Part shown: in pieces, positions 1 through 7,142 of the stretch
Position numbering within the stretch: the stretch's first letter is position 1
Layout: the number at the start of each line of letters is the position of its first letter
Source of the DNA: JAADHG01 sp964418645
GTDB lineage: Bacteria > Bacteroidota > Bacteroidia > Flavobacteriales > Flavobacteriaceae
Assembly: GCA_964418645.1 (NCBI GenBank)
Contig: CAYQME010000067.1
Span: 1 to 11,749, forward strand
Length of the DNA: 11,749 nucleotides
Direction: 5' to 3'
The notes under the pieces: model-generated
The model's input: the letters and a program-made list of their open reading frames with translations, nothing else
Databases searched by the model: none
Told to the model about the DNA's origin: nothing
Translations under genes and position numbers: made by a program

Positions 1-372
1 CGTATTCGGAAATCGCTAGCTGCCGAACGTACGTTTTACGATAATTTGACAAGCGAAGTATTTATGCTTGATAAACTAGATCAAATTGCGCAAGAAGTTT
101 CTAAACGATTATTAAAAAGTAAAGTGGCGGGTAGAACCATTACACTTAAAATAAAATACAGTGATTTTACTTTACAAACGCGCAGTAAAACCTTGCCTTA
201 TTTTGTAAGCGATAAAGCCATAATACTTGAAACTGCAAAGAATTTGCTATACCAAGAAAAATTAGATAATTCTGTGCGTTTATTGGGTATTTCATTATCC
301 AATCTCAATACTGAAAAGACTAAAAAATCAGAGCAAAAAAGTGTGAGCGTACAATTAAAATTTGAGTTTTAA
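1..372 (+). CDS. dinB: DNA polymerase IV (Y-family), C-terminal part only
   Basis: This is the 3' end of a gene whose start lies before the window; the reading frame is open from base 1 and ends with TAA at 370-372, giving 123 residues. The peptide begins with the RKSLAAERTF stretch typical of the linker into the little-finger domain of DinB. It continues through a region matching the Pol IV pattern, with GRTITLKIKYSDF followed by TRSKTL. The family carries out error-prone translesion DNA synthesis in the cytoplasm. The little finger contacts the DNA duplex and, through a C-terminal tail, the sliding clamp. The palm and finger domains with the catalytic carboxylates lie outside the window, so activity cannot be judged. 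The final residues QLKFEF could serve as a clamp-binding tail (inference). An ATG at 61 inside the frame is not a start. Family assignment is confident. Confidence 0.9.
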   Translation, partial: RIRKSLAAERTFYDNLTSEVFMLDKLDQIAQEVSKRLLKSKVAGRTITLKIKYSDFTLQTRSKTLPYFVSDKAIILETAKNLLYQEKLDNSVRLLGISLSNLNTEKTKKSEQKSVSVQLKFEF

Positions 373-512
373 TATGCCTTATTTTTCCAATTGTAATAAA
401 AAAAACAACTACCTTCGTTTACGCTTCGCTAATAAGAATTAAAACGCTGATTAGGTTAATATTCTGAGCAAGGTCGTAAAATAGTGCTCGATTTAAAAGT
501 TTTAGAAATAGA

Positions 513-854
513 ATGAGCCAAACGATTAAATTAAGAATACAGCCGGAATTGAAAATTGTTCTGAATAATAGCGAATTTGAAATAATTGACGCATCAGAAC
601 CGAAAAATAACGAAATTTACTCATTCATAAATATAAAGAATGTAGAATTGAATAATTATCGGACTGATTGGTTTATTTCGATTATTAGTCGCATTGTGGA
701 TTTATTTATGGGTAGCGCAGTTGGAAGGGATTTTAAAAACAACGCAAATCTTAAAGTAGAATTAGAAAATCAGAAAATTAAACTTTGGTTGATTGATGCA
801 GACTTTGAAAAAGCTGAAAAAACAGTTGAATTACTAACTATTAGAAAACCCTAA
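513..854 (+). CDS. hypothetical protein, 113 aa, possibly PH-like fold
   Basis: I do not recognise this protein. It starts at an ATG with no Shine-Dalgarno sequence, as usual in Bacteroidetes, and has no signal peptide. The pattern is a run of alternating hydrophobic residues (putative strands at about residues 3-17, 36-48 and 79-95), a middle hydrophobic stretch (about 53-70, WFISIISRIVDLFMG), and a final helix (about 97-107, FEKAEKTVELL). Strands followed by one C-terminal helix resemble bacterial PH-like domains, but this is only inference from pattern. The middle stretch is too interrupted by charged residues to call a membrane segment. It stands alone between dinB and the opposing VF530 gene, with about 140 AT-rich bases upstream that show no TAnnTTTG promoter. 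The composition is rich in Asn, Lys, Glu and Ile. It may be a lineage-specific or recently acquired gene, or it may be a spurious open frame. Confidence 0.55.
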   Translation: MSQTIKLRIQPELKIVLNNSEFEIIDASEPKNNEIYSFINIKNVELNNYRTDWFISIISRIVDLFMGSAVGRDFKNNANLKVELENQKIKLWLIDADFEKAEKTVELLTIRKP

Positions 855-987
855 ACACAACAAATTTTCTAGTTCACTACTCACAAATTTTCTTTCGGCA
901 GTAAAAAAACAAAAGCTATAGCTAACAAACAAAAACGTTTGAGTTTTAGACAGCTTATTATCTTAACATTAAACGAGTTTTAAAAAA

Positions 988-1221
988 TTAATCACCAGTG
1001 TTTTGTTGCTCCAACATCTTCAAATATATGTTTTCAACTTTAGTTCGAGCCCAAGGTGTGCGACGTAAAAATTTTAAGCTCGATTTTACAGAAGGATCAT
1101 GTGTAAAACAACGTATGTTAATAGTGTCTCCTAGATATTCCCAGCCATAGCTATCTACCAAATCATTGATGATTTGTTCTAGTTTTACACCATGAAAAGG
1201 ATTATTAGGTTGAGATTTCAA
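988..1221 (-). CDS. VF530 family protein (DUF2132), small putative DNA-binding protein
   Basis: The 77-residue product shows the hallmarks of the VF530 (DUF2132) family. These are PNNPFHGVKLEQI near the N-terminus, a YGWEYLG segment, IRCFTHDPSVKSSLKFLR in the middle and TPWARTKVE near the end. Family members are small helical proteins named after a Vibrio fischeri structure; DNA binding has been proposed, but a cellular role is not established. The only start compatible with homologous N-termini is TTG at 1219-1221. An in-frame stop (TAA, 1234-1236) lies just upstream and no ATG or GTG is available between them. The gene begins 25 bases after the rhlE stop on the same strand and has no visible promoter of its own, so it is probably co-transcribed with rhlE. 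The family call is firm; the function is open. Confidence 0.88.
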   Translation of the reverse strand: MKSQPNNPFHGVKLEQIINDLVDSYGWEYLGDTINIRCFTHDPSVKSSLKFLRRTPWARTKVENIYLKMLEQQNTGD

Positions 1222-1246
1222 TACTTTAAAAAATTAGTAGCTATAA

Positions 1247-2557
1247 TTATCGTCTATTACTATTGCGTCTTCGGTTTCTATTTTTATTTCTGCTAGCATT
1301 TCTATTATTTCCAGAATTACCACTGCCTTCATTTCCACTTGAACTTTGAGGTTTTGATTTATTAGAAATATGTGGTGGTCTTCTTCCTCTTTGCTTCTGT
1401 TTTAAAGGCTCAGTTGATGCATTTGGATCAGGCTCAAAACCTTCAACAATTTCAATAGGAATTTTTAAACCAACTAACTTTTCAATATCTCTTAAATATG
1501 TCGTCTCTTCTGCACTTACCAAAGACAGTGCTTCGCCACTAGCTCCTGCTCTACCTGTTCGTCCAATTCTATGCACATAATCTTCCGAAATGTTAGGTAA
1601 TTCAAAGTTTACTACATGGGGCAATAACGGAATATCTAAACCACGAGCAGCAATATCTGTTGCAACCAAAACTCTAACCGAATTTTTTTTAAATCCTGCC
1701 AATGCTTTAGTACGTGCACCTTGACTTTTATTTCCATGAATGGCTGCTGCAGAAATACCTGCACTAGCCATTTTTTTACATAACCTATTTGCACCATGCT
1801 TAGTTCTAGTAAATACCAATACTTGTTTCCAATTACCTTCAGAAATTAGCTTAATAATCAATCCAGTTTTCAAGCTTTTCGCTACACGGTATACTTTTTG
1901 CTCAATAGCATCAACTGTAGAGTTTTCAGGTGTGGCTTCAACCAAAACTGGGTGATGTAAAAAGTCGTTTGCTAAATTTTTAATCTCTTTTGAAAACGTT
2001 GCCGAAAACAGAAGGTTCTGTTTTCGTGTTGGCATTAAACTAATAATCTTTTTAATATCTCTCAAAAACCCCATATCAAGCATTCTATCTGCTTCGTCTA
2101 AAACCAAAATTTCAATTTTAGAGAGCGATAATAAGCCTTGGTTTTGCAAATCTATGAGGCGCCCTGGAGTTGCAATAAGTATGTCTACACCATTTCTTAT
2201 GGTAGCCACTTGTGGCTTTTGGTTAACACCTCCGAAAATAACGGCAGAACGAATGTCTATAAATTCGCTATACGATTTTACACTGTTATATACTTGTGCA
2301 GCCAACTCTCGTGTTGGTGTTAATACTAATGCCCTAACAGGACGATGGCGTAATTGTTGGCCTTGAGATAACTTTTGAAGCATTGGCAATGTAAAACCTG
2401 CAGTTTTACCAGTTCCTGTTTGAGCAGAAGCCAATATATCTTTCCCTTCTAAAATTAAAGGAATTGCTTTTTGTTGTATTGGTGTTGGTGTTGTATAGCC
2501 TTGTCTGCTAACAGCTTTTATTAAAGCATTGGATAAGCCTATTGAATTAAATGACAT
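1247..2557 (-). CDS. rhlE: DEAD-box ATP-dependent RNA helicase, RhlE type
   Basis: The 436-residue protein carries all core motifs of a DEAD-box helicase in order. They are the Q motif (TPTPIQQ, 24-30), Walker A (AQTGTGKT, 45-52), motif Ia (PTRELAAQ, 81-88), Ib (TPGRLID, 130-136), DEAD (154-157), SAT (185-187), IV (VLVFTRTK, 246-253), V (VATDIAARGLDI, 298-309) and VI (HRIGRTGRAG, 329-338). A low-complexity tail rich in Asn, Arg and Ser follows from about residue 383 and ends in RNRRRNSNRR; such basic tails usually add RNA binding. The family unwinds short RNA duplexes with ATP and acts in ribosome assembly and mRNA turnover, often under cold conditions. RhlE is the best match by core and tail, but assignment among bacterial DEAD-box paralogues from sequence alone is not absolute. 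The start is ATG at 2555-2557; the promoter lies upstream at about 2613-2620, and the VF530 gene follows after 25 bases. Confidence 0.93.
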   Translation of the reverse strand: MSFNSIGLSNALIKAVSRQGYTTPTPIQQKAIPLILEGKDILASAQTGTGKTAGFTLPMLQKLSQGQQLRHRPVRALVLTPTRELAAQVYNSVKSYSEFIDIRSAVIFGGVNQKPQVATIRNGVDILIATPGRLIDLQNQGLLSLSKIEILVLDEADRMLDMGFLRDIKKIISLMPTRKQNLLFSATFSKEIKNLANDFLHHPVLVEATPENSTVDAIEQKVYRVAKSLKTGLIIKLISEGNWKQVLVFTRTKHGANRLCKKMASAGISAAAIHGNKSQGARTKALAGFKKNSVRVLVATDIAARGLDIPLLPHVVNFELPNISEDYVHRIGRTGRAGASGEALSLVSAEETTYLRDIEKLVGLKIPIEIVEGFEPDPNASTEPLKQKQRGRRPPHISNKSKPQSSSGNEGSGNSGNNRNASRNKNRNRRRNSNRR

Positions 2558-2612
2558 ATAAGTGATTGTACAAATGACATTCTTAATTACAGCGCCATTT
2601 TTTATTATGCAG

Positions 2613-2620
2613 CAAAGTTA
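2613..2620 (-). promoter_or_regulatory. -7 element of the rhlE promoter
   Basis: On the minus strand this reads TAACTTTG, an exact match to the Bacteroidetes -7 consensus TAnnTTTG. A start of transcription a few bases downstream would give a leader of about 50 bases before the rhlE ATG. No TTG is visible at the usual -33 distance, so the promoter is incomplete by motif. The same gap (2558-2681) also receives the 3' end of the pyruvate kinase transcript; I see no convincing terminator hairpin there, so read-through from pyk into rhlE is possible. Confidence 0.5.
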
Positions 2621-2681
2621 AGTCTAATTTTCGCCATGTCCTTGATTTTGTTAAACATTGTGATTAAGAAAAAACGAATCC

Positions 2682-4127
2682 TTAAAAACTACACGTTTCA
2701 ATCTCAGTTACACGTAATGTATTTACCATACCTTTATCTTTAATTGGCATTGCCGCCAAACTAATAATCATATCGCCTTTTTCTATATATCCTTTTTTAC
2801 ATGCTATCGCATTTACATCTTCAATGGTTTCATCCGTACTTACAAACCTATCATAATAAAAGGCTCTCACTCCCCAAAGTAAGTTAAGTTGCGTAAGGAT
2901 ACGCCTGTTGGATGTAAACACCAAAATATGTGCAGATGGACGCCATGCTGAAATTTGAAATGCTGTATAACCACTATTAGTTAAAGTTGAAATGGCTTTA
3001 GCATTAATTTCATTTGCCATATGAGCCGCATGATAACAAATAGATTTCGTAATGTAACGATTGGTTCGAATATGAGGTGGTGTTTGTGGCACTGTTATAA
3101 GAGGTGAGTCTTCTACACTTTTTATAATATTAGACATTTGTGTTATAACTTGTACCGGGTAACTCCCCACTGAAGTTTCTCCAGAAAGCATTACAGCATC
3201 AGCGCCATCCATAACAGAGTTTGCAACATCATTAACCTCAGCACGTGTTGGTGTAAGGCTATTAATCATAGATTCCATCATTTGTGTTGCAATAATTACA
3301 GGTATTCTGGCGCGTTTAGCTCTTAACACCAATTGTTTTTGAATAAGAGGCACTTCTTCGGCTGGAATCTCTACACCTAAATCTCCACGTGCTACCATTA
3401 AGCCGTCACAATAGGCTACAATTTTATCGATGTTTTCAACTGCTTCTGGTTTTTCAATCTTAGCTATAATTGGAATTTTATGGTCACTATGCTTTTTGAT
3501 GAGCTCTTGCAGTTGGATTAAATCTTCTGCATGACGAACAAACGATAATGCCATCCAATCTACTTTTTGTTCTATGGCGAAAATGGCATCCTTAATATCC
3601 TTTTTGGTAAGTGCTGGCTGCGAAATATTCGTGTTTGGTAGATTTACCCCTTTTTTAGACATTAATGGTCCGCCTTGAATAACTTTTGCTTTTACTTCGC
3701 TTTTTTTATCGGATGACACAACCTCAAACATTAACTTCCCATCATCTAATAAAATTTTCTCTCCTGGTTTTGCATCTTGCGGAAACCTATCGTAGGTCAT
3801 ATAAACACGTTGCTTTGTACCTTCAAATTTTTCGCCTGTAGCAAAAATTAATTCGTCCCCTTCATTTACAACAACTTCTTCTTGCATTACGCCTACTCGA
3901 AGTTTTGGCCCTTGTAAATCTCCTAAAATAGCAGCATTGTACCCCAGTTCTTCATTTAGCTCTCTTATCATTTTAATTCGTGCCTTAACATCGTCGTAAT
4001 TAGCATGAGAAAAGTTAATGCGAAACACGTTTACCCCTTCATTAAGCATTGCTCTAAGTGTTTCTTTGTTACTGGTTGCTGGACCTAATGTTGCAACTAT
4101 TTTAGTTTTCTTTCTTTTATTCAACAT
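2682..4127 (-). CDS. pyk: pyruvate kinase
   Basis: The 481-residue protein converts phosphoenolpyruvate and ADP to pyruvate and ATP, the last step of glycolysis, in the cytoplasm. Visible family marks are KIVATLGPA (9-17), the FRINFSH nucleotide/substrate segment (35-41), the IIAKIEKPE signature with catalytic Lys223 and metal ligand Glu225, and VARGDLGVEIP (245-255). ATQMMESM followed by TPTRAEVNDVAN comes next, ending in MLSGETSVG. The length is normal for the bacterial enzyme; the regulatory C domain is present (about 350-481). The start ATG shares one base with the stop of the preceding gene (TAATG at 4125-4129), indicating translational coupling. The gene closes the acpP-fabF-rnc-IPExxxVDY-pyk run. 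Some N-terminal residues (MLNKRKKTK) are basic, as is common in this phylum. Identification is very secure. Confidence 0.97.
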   Translation of the reverse strand: MLNKRKKTKIVATLGPATSNKETLRAMLNEGVNVFRINFSHANYDDVKARIKMIRELNEELGYNAAILGDLQGPKLRVGVMQEEVVVNEGDELIFATGEKFEGTKQRVYMTYDRFPQDAKPGEKILLDDGKLMFEVVSSDKKSEVKAKVIQGGPLMSKKGVNLPNTNISQPALTKKDIKDAIFAIEQKVDWMALSFVRHAEDLIQLQELIKKHSDHKIPIIAKIEKPEAVENIDKIVAYCDGLMVARGDLGVEIPAEEVPLIQKQLVLRAKRARIPVIIATQMMESMINSLTPTRAEVNDVANSVMDGADAVMLSGETSVGSYPVQVITQMSNIIKSVEDSPLITVPQTPPHIRTNRYITKSICYHAAHMANEINAKAISTLTNSGYTAFQISAWRPSAHILVFTSNRRILTQLNLLWGVRAFYYDRFVSTDETIEDVNAIACKKGYIEKGDMIISLAAMPIKDKGMVNTLRVTEIETCSF

Positions 4128-4609
4128 TAATTAAATATTAAATTGTCTTTAGATTTTAATTGTGATATCTCTATGCTATAAACCGCAGCAATTTGTGTTA
4201 TCTCTTGTATTTTGTGTATAATTACTTTCTCGTTAATAAATCCGCCACCATTGTTAATCTTTAATAAATAATTTACTTGTTTAAGTTCGGGCATTAAATT
4301 ATGTATTCTTGTTATTTTACCTTGAGAGTCAAATAACGATCCTGTGCTTATTAAACTATCTTCTTCTTTTTTACAAACATTAGAGATTAAATTCCATGTT
4401 GTTTGTTGTGATCTATCTTCCCATTCATAAATTGAGTATGATGATGATGCGTATTTAAAATCTAAATCTTGTAGTTTTCGCTTTAAATTAATCTGTAAAT
4501 ATTGATTTAAAAGATATGCAACGCGATAATCTTCTATAGTACAATGTATTGCTAATAGAGAATAGGTGTCGTCGTTAAAATCGTCTACAAGTAGTTTGTG
4601 TAACGCCAT
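4127..4609 (-). CDS. IPExxxVDY family protein, function unknown
   Basis: The 160-residue product belongs to the Bacteroidetes family named for an IPExxxVDY motif. Here the motif reads MPELKQVNY (residues 106-114), with Ile to Met and Asp to Asn changes at two of the naming positions, followed by LLKI. The N-terminus (KLLVDDFNDDTYSLLAIHC, about 5-23) and the early AYLLNQYL segment also fit. No enzyme motif, signal peptide or membrane segment is visible; the protein is probably cytoplasmic. Its family is consistently found next to pyk and downstream of rnc in Flavobacteriia (from memory, not checked here). It starts 106 bases after the rnc stop, a wide gap for this run that holds a perfect inverted repeat and a weak promoter match. 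Its stop overlaps the pyk start by one base, so it is likely translated in step with pyruvate kinase. A role in regulating central metabolism would be guesswork. Confidence 0.85.
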   Translation of the reverse strand: MALHKLLVDDFNDDTYSLLAIHCTIEDYRVAYLLNQYLQINLKRKLQDLDFKYASSSYSIYEWEDRSQQTTWNLISNVCKKEEDSLISTGSLFDSQGKITRIHNLMPELKQVNYLLKINNGGGFINEKVIIHKIQEITQIAAVYSIEISQLKSKDNLIFN

Positions 4610-4633
4610 AATACTAAAATTATGAGCTGTAAA

Positions 4634-4653
4634 TATAGTACTTTACTACTATA
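4634..4653. promoter_or_regulatory. perfect 7+7 inverted repeat in the rnc/IPExxxVDY gap
   Basis: TATAGTA at 4634-4640 and TACTATA at 4647-4653 are exact reverse complements separated by 6 bases. The repeat lies 25-44 bases before the IPExxxVDY start. On the minus strand a TATATTTA octamer (4637-4630), one base off the TAnnTTTG consensus, overlaps the start-proximal arm. The arrangement could be an operator over an internal promoter for the IPExxxVDY-pyk pair. The stem is pure AT except one GC pair per arm, so chance is a real alternative. Confidence 0.35.
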
Positions 4654-4715
4654 ATAACCCATTGTTATGTGATTCTTAACAGCAAAATTTTACGAAAACG
4701 TTATAGTAAAACCCC

Positions 4716-5456
4716 TTAGTTAGTTCTTGATATTTTAGTTTGTAATGCAAAGAAAGCTCTTTTGGAGGCTTTTTCTTCGGCTTTCTTTTTTGAAGTAGCT
4801 CTTGCTTTGGCAACAACCTTATTGTCTATATATAGTTTTACTGAAAAATGCTTCAGTTCATCCTTTCCAGTATCTTCATAAACACTGTAGTTAAATGTTT
4901 TCTTTTCTTTTTGACACCACTCTATAAGCAAACTTTTATAGCTAATTACTTTACCTTCTAGCTTTTCAATATCAACATGGGGAATAATAACGCGATCAAA
5001 AATAAATTTTTCACAATATGAGTATCCTAAATCTAAAAATATGGCGCCTACTAAAGCTTCAAATAAGTTTCCGTGAATATTGCTTCCAAAATTACTTTTA
5101 GGAATCTTACTTTCTACAAGATTAATTAAGTTAAGTTCTTTGCCTAATTCGTTTAAGTGTTCTCTACTTACAATTTTAGAGCGCATTTTAGTTAGATATC
5201 CTTCGTCTCCTTGAGGAGCTTTATTAAACAAATGCGTTGCTACGACAGAACTTAACATCGCATCTCCAACAAATTCTAAGCGTTCATAATTAATTGGTGT
5301 GCCCTCTGCATCTCGCTTGTTCATAGATCTGTGTGTGAATGCTTTTTTATAAAGGCTTTTCTTTTTGGGTTGAAAGCCTAAAATTTTTCGTATTTCAGCA
5401 AAAAAATTCCCGTCTGAATCAGAACGGGAATTTAATATGTTACGGATAAATTTCAC
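4716..5456 (-). CDS. rnc: ribonuclease III
   Basis: The 246-residue protein has the RNase III catalytic domain (about 30-160) followed by a double-stranded-RNA-binding domain (about 170-240, from SYKSLLIEWCQ to KKKAEEKASKRAF). The signature ERLEFVGDAM (58-67) supplies the expected Glu61 and Asp65; FEALVGAIFLD (132-142) supplies Glu133. The position equivalent to E. coli Asp114 is Asn130. The enzyme cleaves double-stranded RNA in rRNA processing and mRNA control. The start is GTG at 5454-5456: an in-frame TGA lies directly before it and the next ATG would remove part of the catalytic domain. It begins 7 bases after the fabF stop. An N-terminal extension of about 20 residues ahead of the core domain is longer than in E. 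coli (226 aa). Its codons 9-19 form a terminator-like hairpin described separately. Confidence in function is very high. Confidence 0.95.
   Translation of the reverse strand: MKFIRNILNSRSDSDGNFFAEIRKILGFQPKKKSLYKKAFTHRSMNKRDAEGTPINYERLEFVGDAMLSSVVATHLFNKAPQGDEGYLTKMRSKIVSREHLNELGKELNLINLVESKIPKSNFGSNIHGNLFEALVGAIFLDLGYSYCEKFIFDRVIIPHVDIEKLEGKVISYKSLLIEWCQKEKKTFNYSVYEDTGKDELKHFSVKLYIDNKVVAKARATSKKKAEEKASKRAFFALQTKISRTN
5400..5433 (-). terminator. terminator-shaped hairpin inside the rnc 5' coding region
   Basis: Read on the minus strand, AAATTCCCG (5433-5425) pairs with CGGGAATTT (5412-5404). Inside it TCTGA (5423-5419) faces TCAGA (5417-5413), leaving one bulged T (5424). The 9-bp outer stem, the inner stem and a tiny loop are followed directly by a seven-T run (5406-5400), the layout of an intrinsic terminator. 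It sits 31 bases past the fabF stop and within codons 9-19 of rnc. Coding constraint may explain part of it; the terminator role is inference. Confidence 0.5.
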
Positions 5457-5463
5457 TCAGAGT

Positions 5464-6714
5464 TTAATTTAGCTTTCTAAATATTACACAAGCATTATGT
5501 CCGCCAAACCCAAAGGTGTTACTCATGGCGACATTAACGTCTCTTTTTTGAGCTTTATTTAGCGTTAAATTTAATTCTGAATCAATATTCTCATCAACCG
5601 TTGTATGATTAATGGTTGGTGGGACAATGCCATGCTCTATAGACAATATAGATGCAATTGCTTCAATGGCTCCTGCAGCTCCTAATAAATGTCCTGTCAT
5701 GGATTTTGTAGAATTAATATTTATGTTTTTTGCATGACTCCCAAATACCTCAGTTATAGCCTTAAGTTCAGCAACATCACCCAAAGGTGTAGATGTTCCA
5801 TGTGTGTTAATAGCATCAACCTCTTCTGGTTTTAGTCCTGCATTTTCTAAACAATTTTGCATTACAGCAAATACCCCTATCCCTTCTGGATGTGGAGCAG
5901 TCATATGGTAAGCATCAGAAGATAATCCTCCTCCAACAAACTCAGCATATATTTTTGCCCCTCTTGCTTTAGCATGTTCATACTCTTCTAAAATAAGTGC
6001 TCCTGCACCTTCTCCTAGAACAAAACCATCTCTAGTTCCATCAAATGGTCTTGATGCTGTTTCTGGGCTTTCATTTCTAGTTGATAAGGCATGCATAGCA
6101 TTAAAACCACCCATTCCAGCAATGGTTACCGCTGCTTCACTTCCTCCTGTAACAACAACATCGCAATGCCCTAAACGTATATAGTTTAAAGCATCAAACA
6201 TTGCGTTAGCAGCAGATGCACATGCTGATACGGTTGTGTAATTAGGCCCCATGAAGCCATGCTTAATAGAAATATTGGCTGGCGCAATATCGGCAATCAT
6301 TTTAGGGATAAAGAACGGATTAAATCTTGGTGTACCATCTCCATCTGAAAAATTTAAAACTTCTTTCTGAAACGTTTCTAAGCCACCAATTCCTGCTCCC
6401 CAAATAACACCTATTCGTAGTTTATTTACTTCGTCTAAGTTTAATTTTGCATCTGCAATAGCTTCGTCTGAAGCCACCATAGCATATTGTGCAAACTTAT
6501 CCATTTTACGAGCGTCTTTTCTACTAAGAAAATCTTCAGCATTAAAGTTTTTTACTTCACAAGCGAATTTTGTTTTGAACTTTTCAGTATTAAAATGTGT
6601 TATAGGCGCAGCACCACTTTTACCATCAACAAGTTTTTTCCAGTATTCATCTACTGTATTTCCTATTGGCGTAAGTGCTCCTAAACCAGTAACTACAACT
6701 CGCTTTAATTCCAT
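5464..6714 (-). CDS. fabF: 3-oxoacyl-[acyl-carrier-protein] synthase II (KAS II)
   Basis: The 416-residue protein is a complete beta-ketoacyl-ACP synthase of the FabF type. It condenses malonyl-ACP with a growing acyl chain in type II fatty acid synthesis in the cytoplasm. The Cys-His-His catalytic set is present: Cys165 in TVSACASAANA, His305 in NTHGTSTPLGD and His342 in KSMTGHLLGAAGA, with Lys337 beside it. The C-terminal NTFGFGGHNA (399-408) is the usual glycine-rich loop, and VVVTGLGALTPIGN at the N-terminus is typical. Length equals the family norm. It starts with ATG 12 bases after the acpP stop, so its protein partner is encoded just upstream in the same transcript. Expression should be high along with acpP; the hairpin in the following rnc gene may separate it from the downstream genes. 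Confidence 0.97.
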   Translation of the reverse strand: MELKRVVVTGLGALTPIGNTVDEYWKKLVDGKSGAAPITHFNTEKFKTKFACEVKNFNAEDFLSRKDARKMDKFAQYAMVASDEAIADAKLNLDEVNKLRIGVIWGAGIGGLETFQKEVLNFSDGDGTPRFNPFFIPKMIADIAPANISIKHGFMGPNYTTVSACASAANAMFDALNYIRLGHCDVVVTGGSEAAVTIAGMGGFNAMHALSTRNESPETASRPFDGTRDGFVLGEGAGALILEEYEHAKARGAKIYAEFVGGGLSSDAYHMTAPHPEGIGVFAVMQNCLENAGLKPEEVDAINTHGTSTPLGDVAELKAITEVFGSHAKNININSTKSMTGHLLGAAGAIEAIASILSIEHGIVPPTINHTTVDENIDSELNLTLNKAQKRDVNVAMSNTFGFGGHNACVIFRKLN

Positions 6715-6726
6715 AAAAAAAGGTGC

Positions 6727-6960
6727 TTATTTTGCGTCTTCAATATATGATATCGCTTGACCTACTGTTCCAATGTTTTCAGCTTGATCGTCTGGGATTT
6801 GAATATCGAATTCTTTTTCAAATTCCATTATTAATTCAACAGTGTCTAATGAATCTGCTCCTAAATCGTTTGTGAAGCTAGCTTCAGTTACAACTTCGTT
6901 TTCATCAACACCTAATTTGTCTACGATAATCGCTTTTACTCTTGATGCAATGTCTGACAT
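6727..6960 (-). CDS. acpP: acyl carrier protein
   Basis: The 77-residue acidic protein carries fatty-acyl chains on a 4'-phosphopantetheine arm attached to Ser37 in the canonical GADSLDTVEL motif (34-43). Acidic helices on both sides (VELIMEFEKEFDIQIPDD) provide the surface recognised by FabF and other synthase partners. Length and sequence are entirely standard. It is the first gene of the minus-strand run and lies 12 bases ahead of fabF. Its promoter has a TATTTTTG -7 element at 6999-6992, giving a leader of about 28 bases. Only A-rich sequence and no Shine-Dalgarno precedes the ATG. Confidence 0.98.
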   Translation of the reverse strand: MSDIASRVKAIIVDKLGVDENEVVTEASFTNDLGADSLDTVELIMEFEKEFDIQIPDDQAENIGTVGQAISYIEDAK

Positions 6961-6991
6961 AATCTTTAAATTTTAAGTTTTAATTAGGACG

Positions 6992-6999
6992 CAAAAATA
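6992..6999 (-). promoter_or_regulatory. -7 element of the acpP operon promoter
   Basis: The minus strand reads TATTTTTG, an exact TAnnTTTG match, placing the transcription start near 6988 and the acpP ATG about 28 bases further. A proper TTG at -33 is missing; only a GTTTT stretch lies near the expected place. It shares the 182-base divergent region 6961-7142 with the purN promoter. Given that acpP is usually strongly expressed, this is the most likely main promoter of the whole run down to pyk. Confidence 0.6.
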
Positions 7000-7110
7000 A
7001 AAAACTTTATCTTAAAACTCGCCTTTACTTTAAAAATGTGAATGATATTTATAAATTTTAAGTTGAAGTATTTCTTTTTTACTTCTATTTGTTAATATTT
7101 ATTCTTTTTT

Positions 7111-7139
7111 TTGCCTAAACAATCTTAACATTATATTTG
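7111..7139 (+). promoter_or_regulatory. purN promoter, full Bacteroidetes consensus
   Basis: TTG at 7111-7113 (TTTG from 7110) lies 18 bases before TATATTTG at 7132-7139, matching both the -33 and -7 consensus boxes at the normal distance. The last base of the -7 box is only 3 bases before the purN ATG at 7143. By the usual spacing the transcript would begin at or next to the start codon, suggesting a leaderless mRNA. Confidence 0.7.
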
Positions 7140-7142
7140 AAA

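Noticed and set aside
940..985. Bidirectional terminator between the hypothetical gene and VF530
   Set aside because: Only a 5-bp AAAAC/GTTTT stem around GTTTGA is present, within chance expectation for this composition.
1740..2366. Plus-strand open frames opposite rhlE
   Set aside because: They lie entirely within the strongly supported helicase gene and have no recognisable domain or sensible start context.
6487..6760. Plus-strand open frames opposite the fabF 5' end
   Set aside because: They are antisense to a fully conserved gene, overlap each other in different frames, and show no protein-like family pattern.
7137..7142. TTG as purN start
   Set aside because: It is part of the TATATTTG promoter box, and the ATG at 7143 gives the N-terminus expected for the family.
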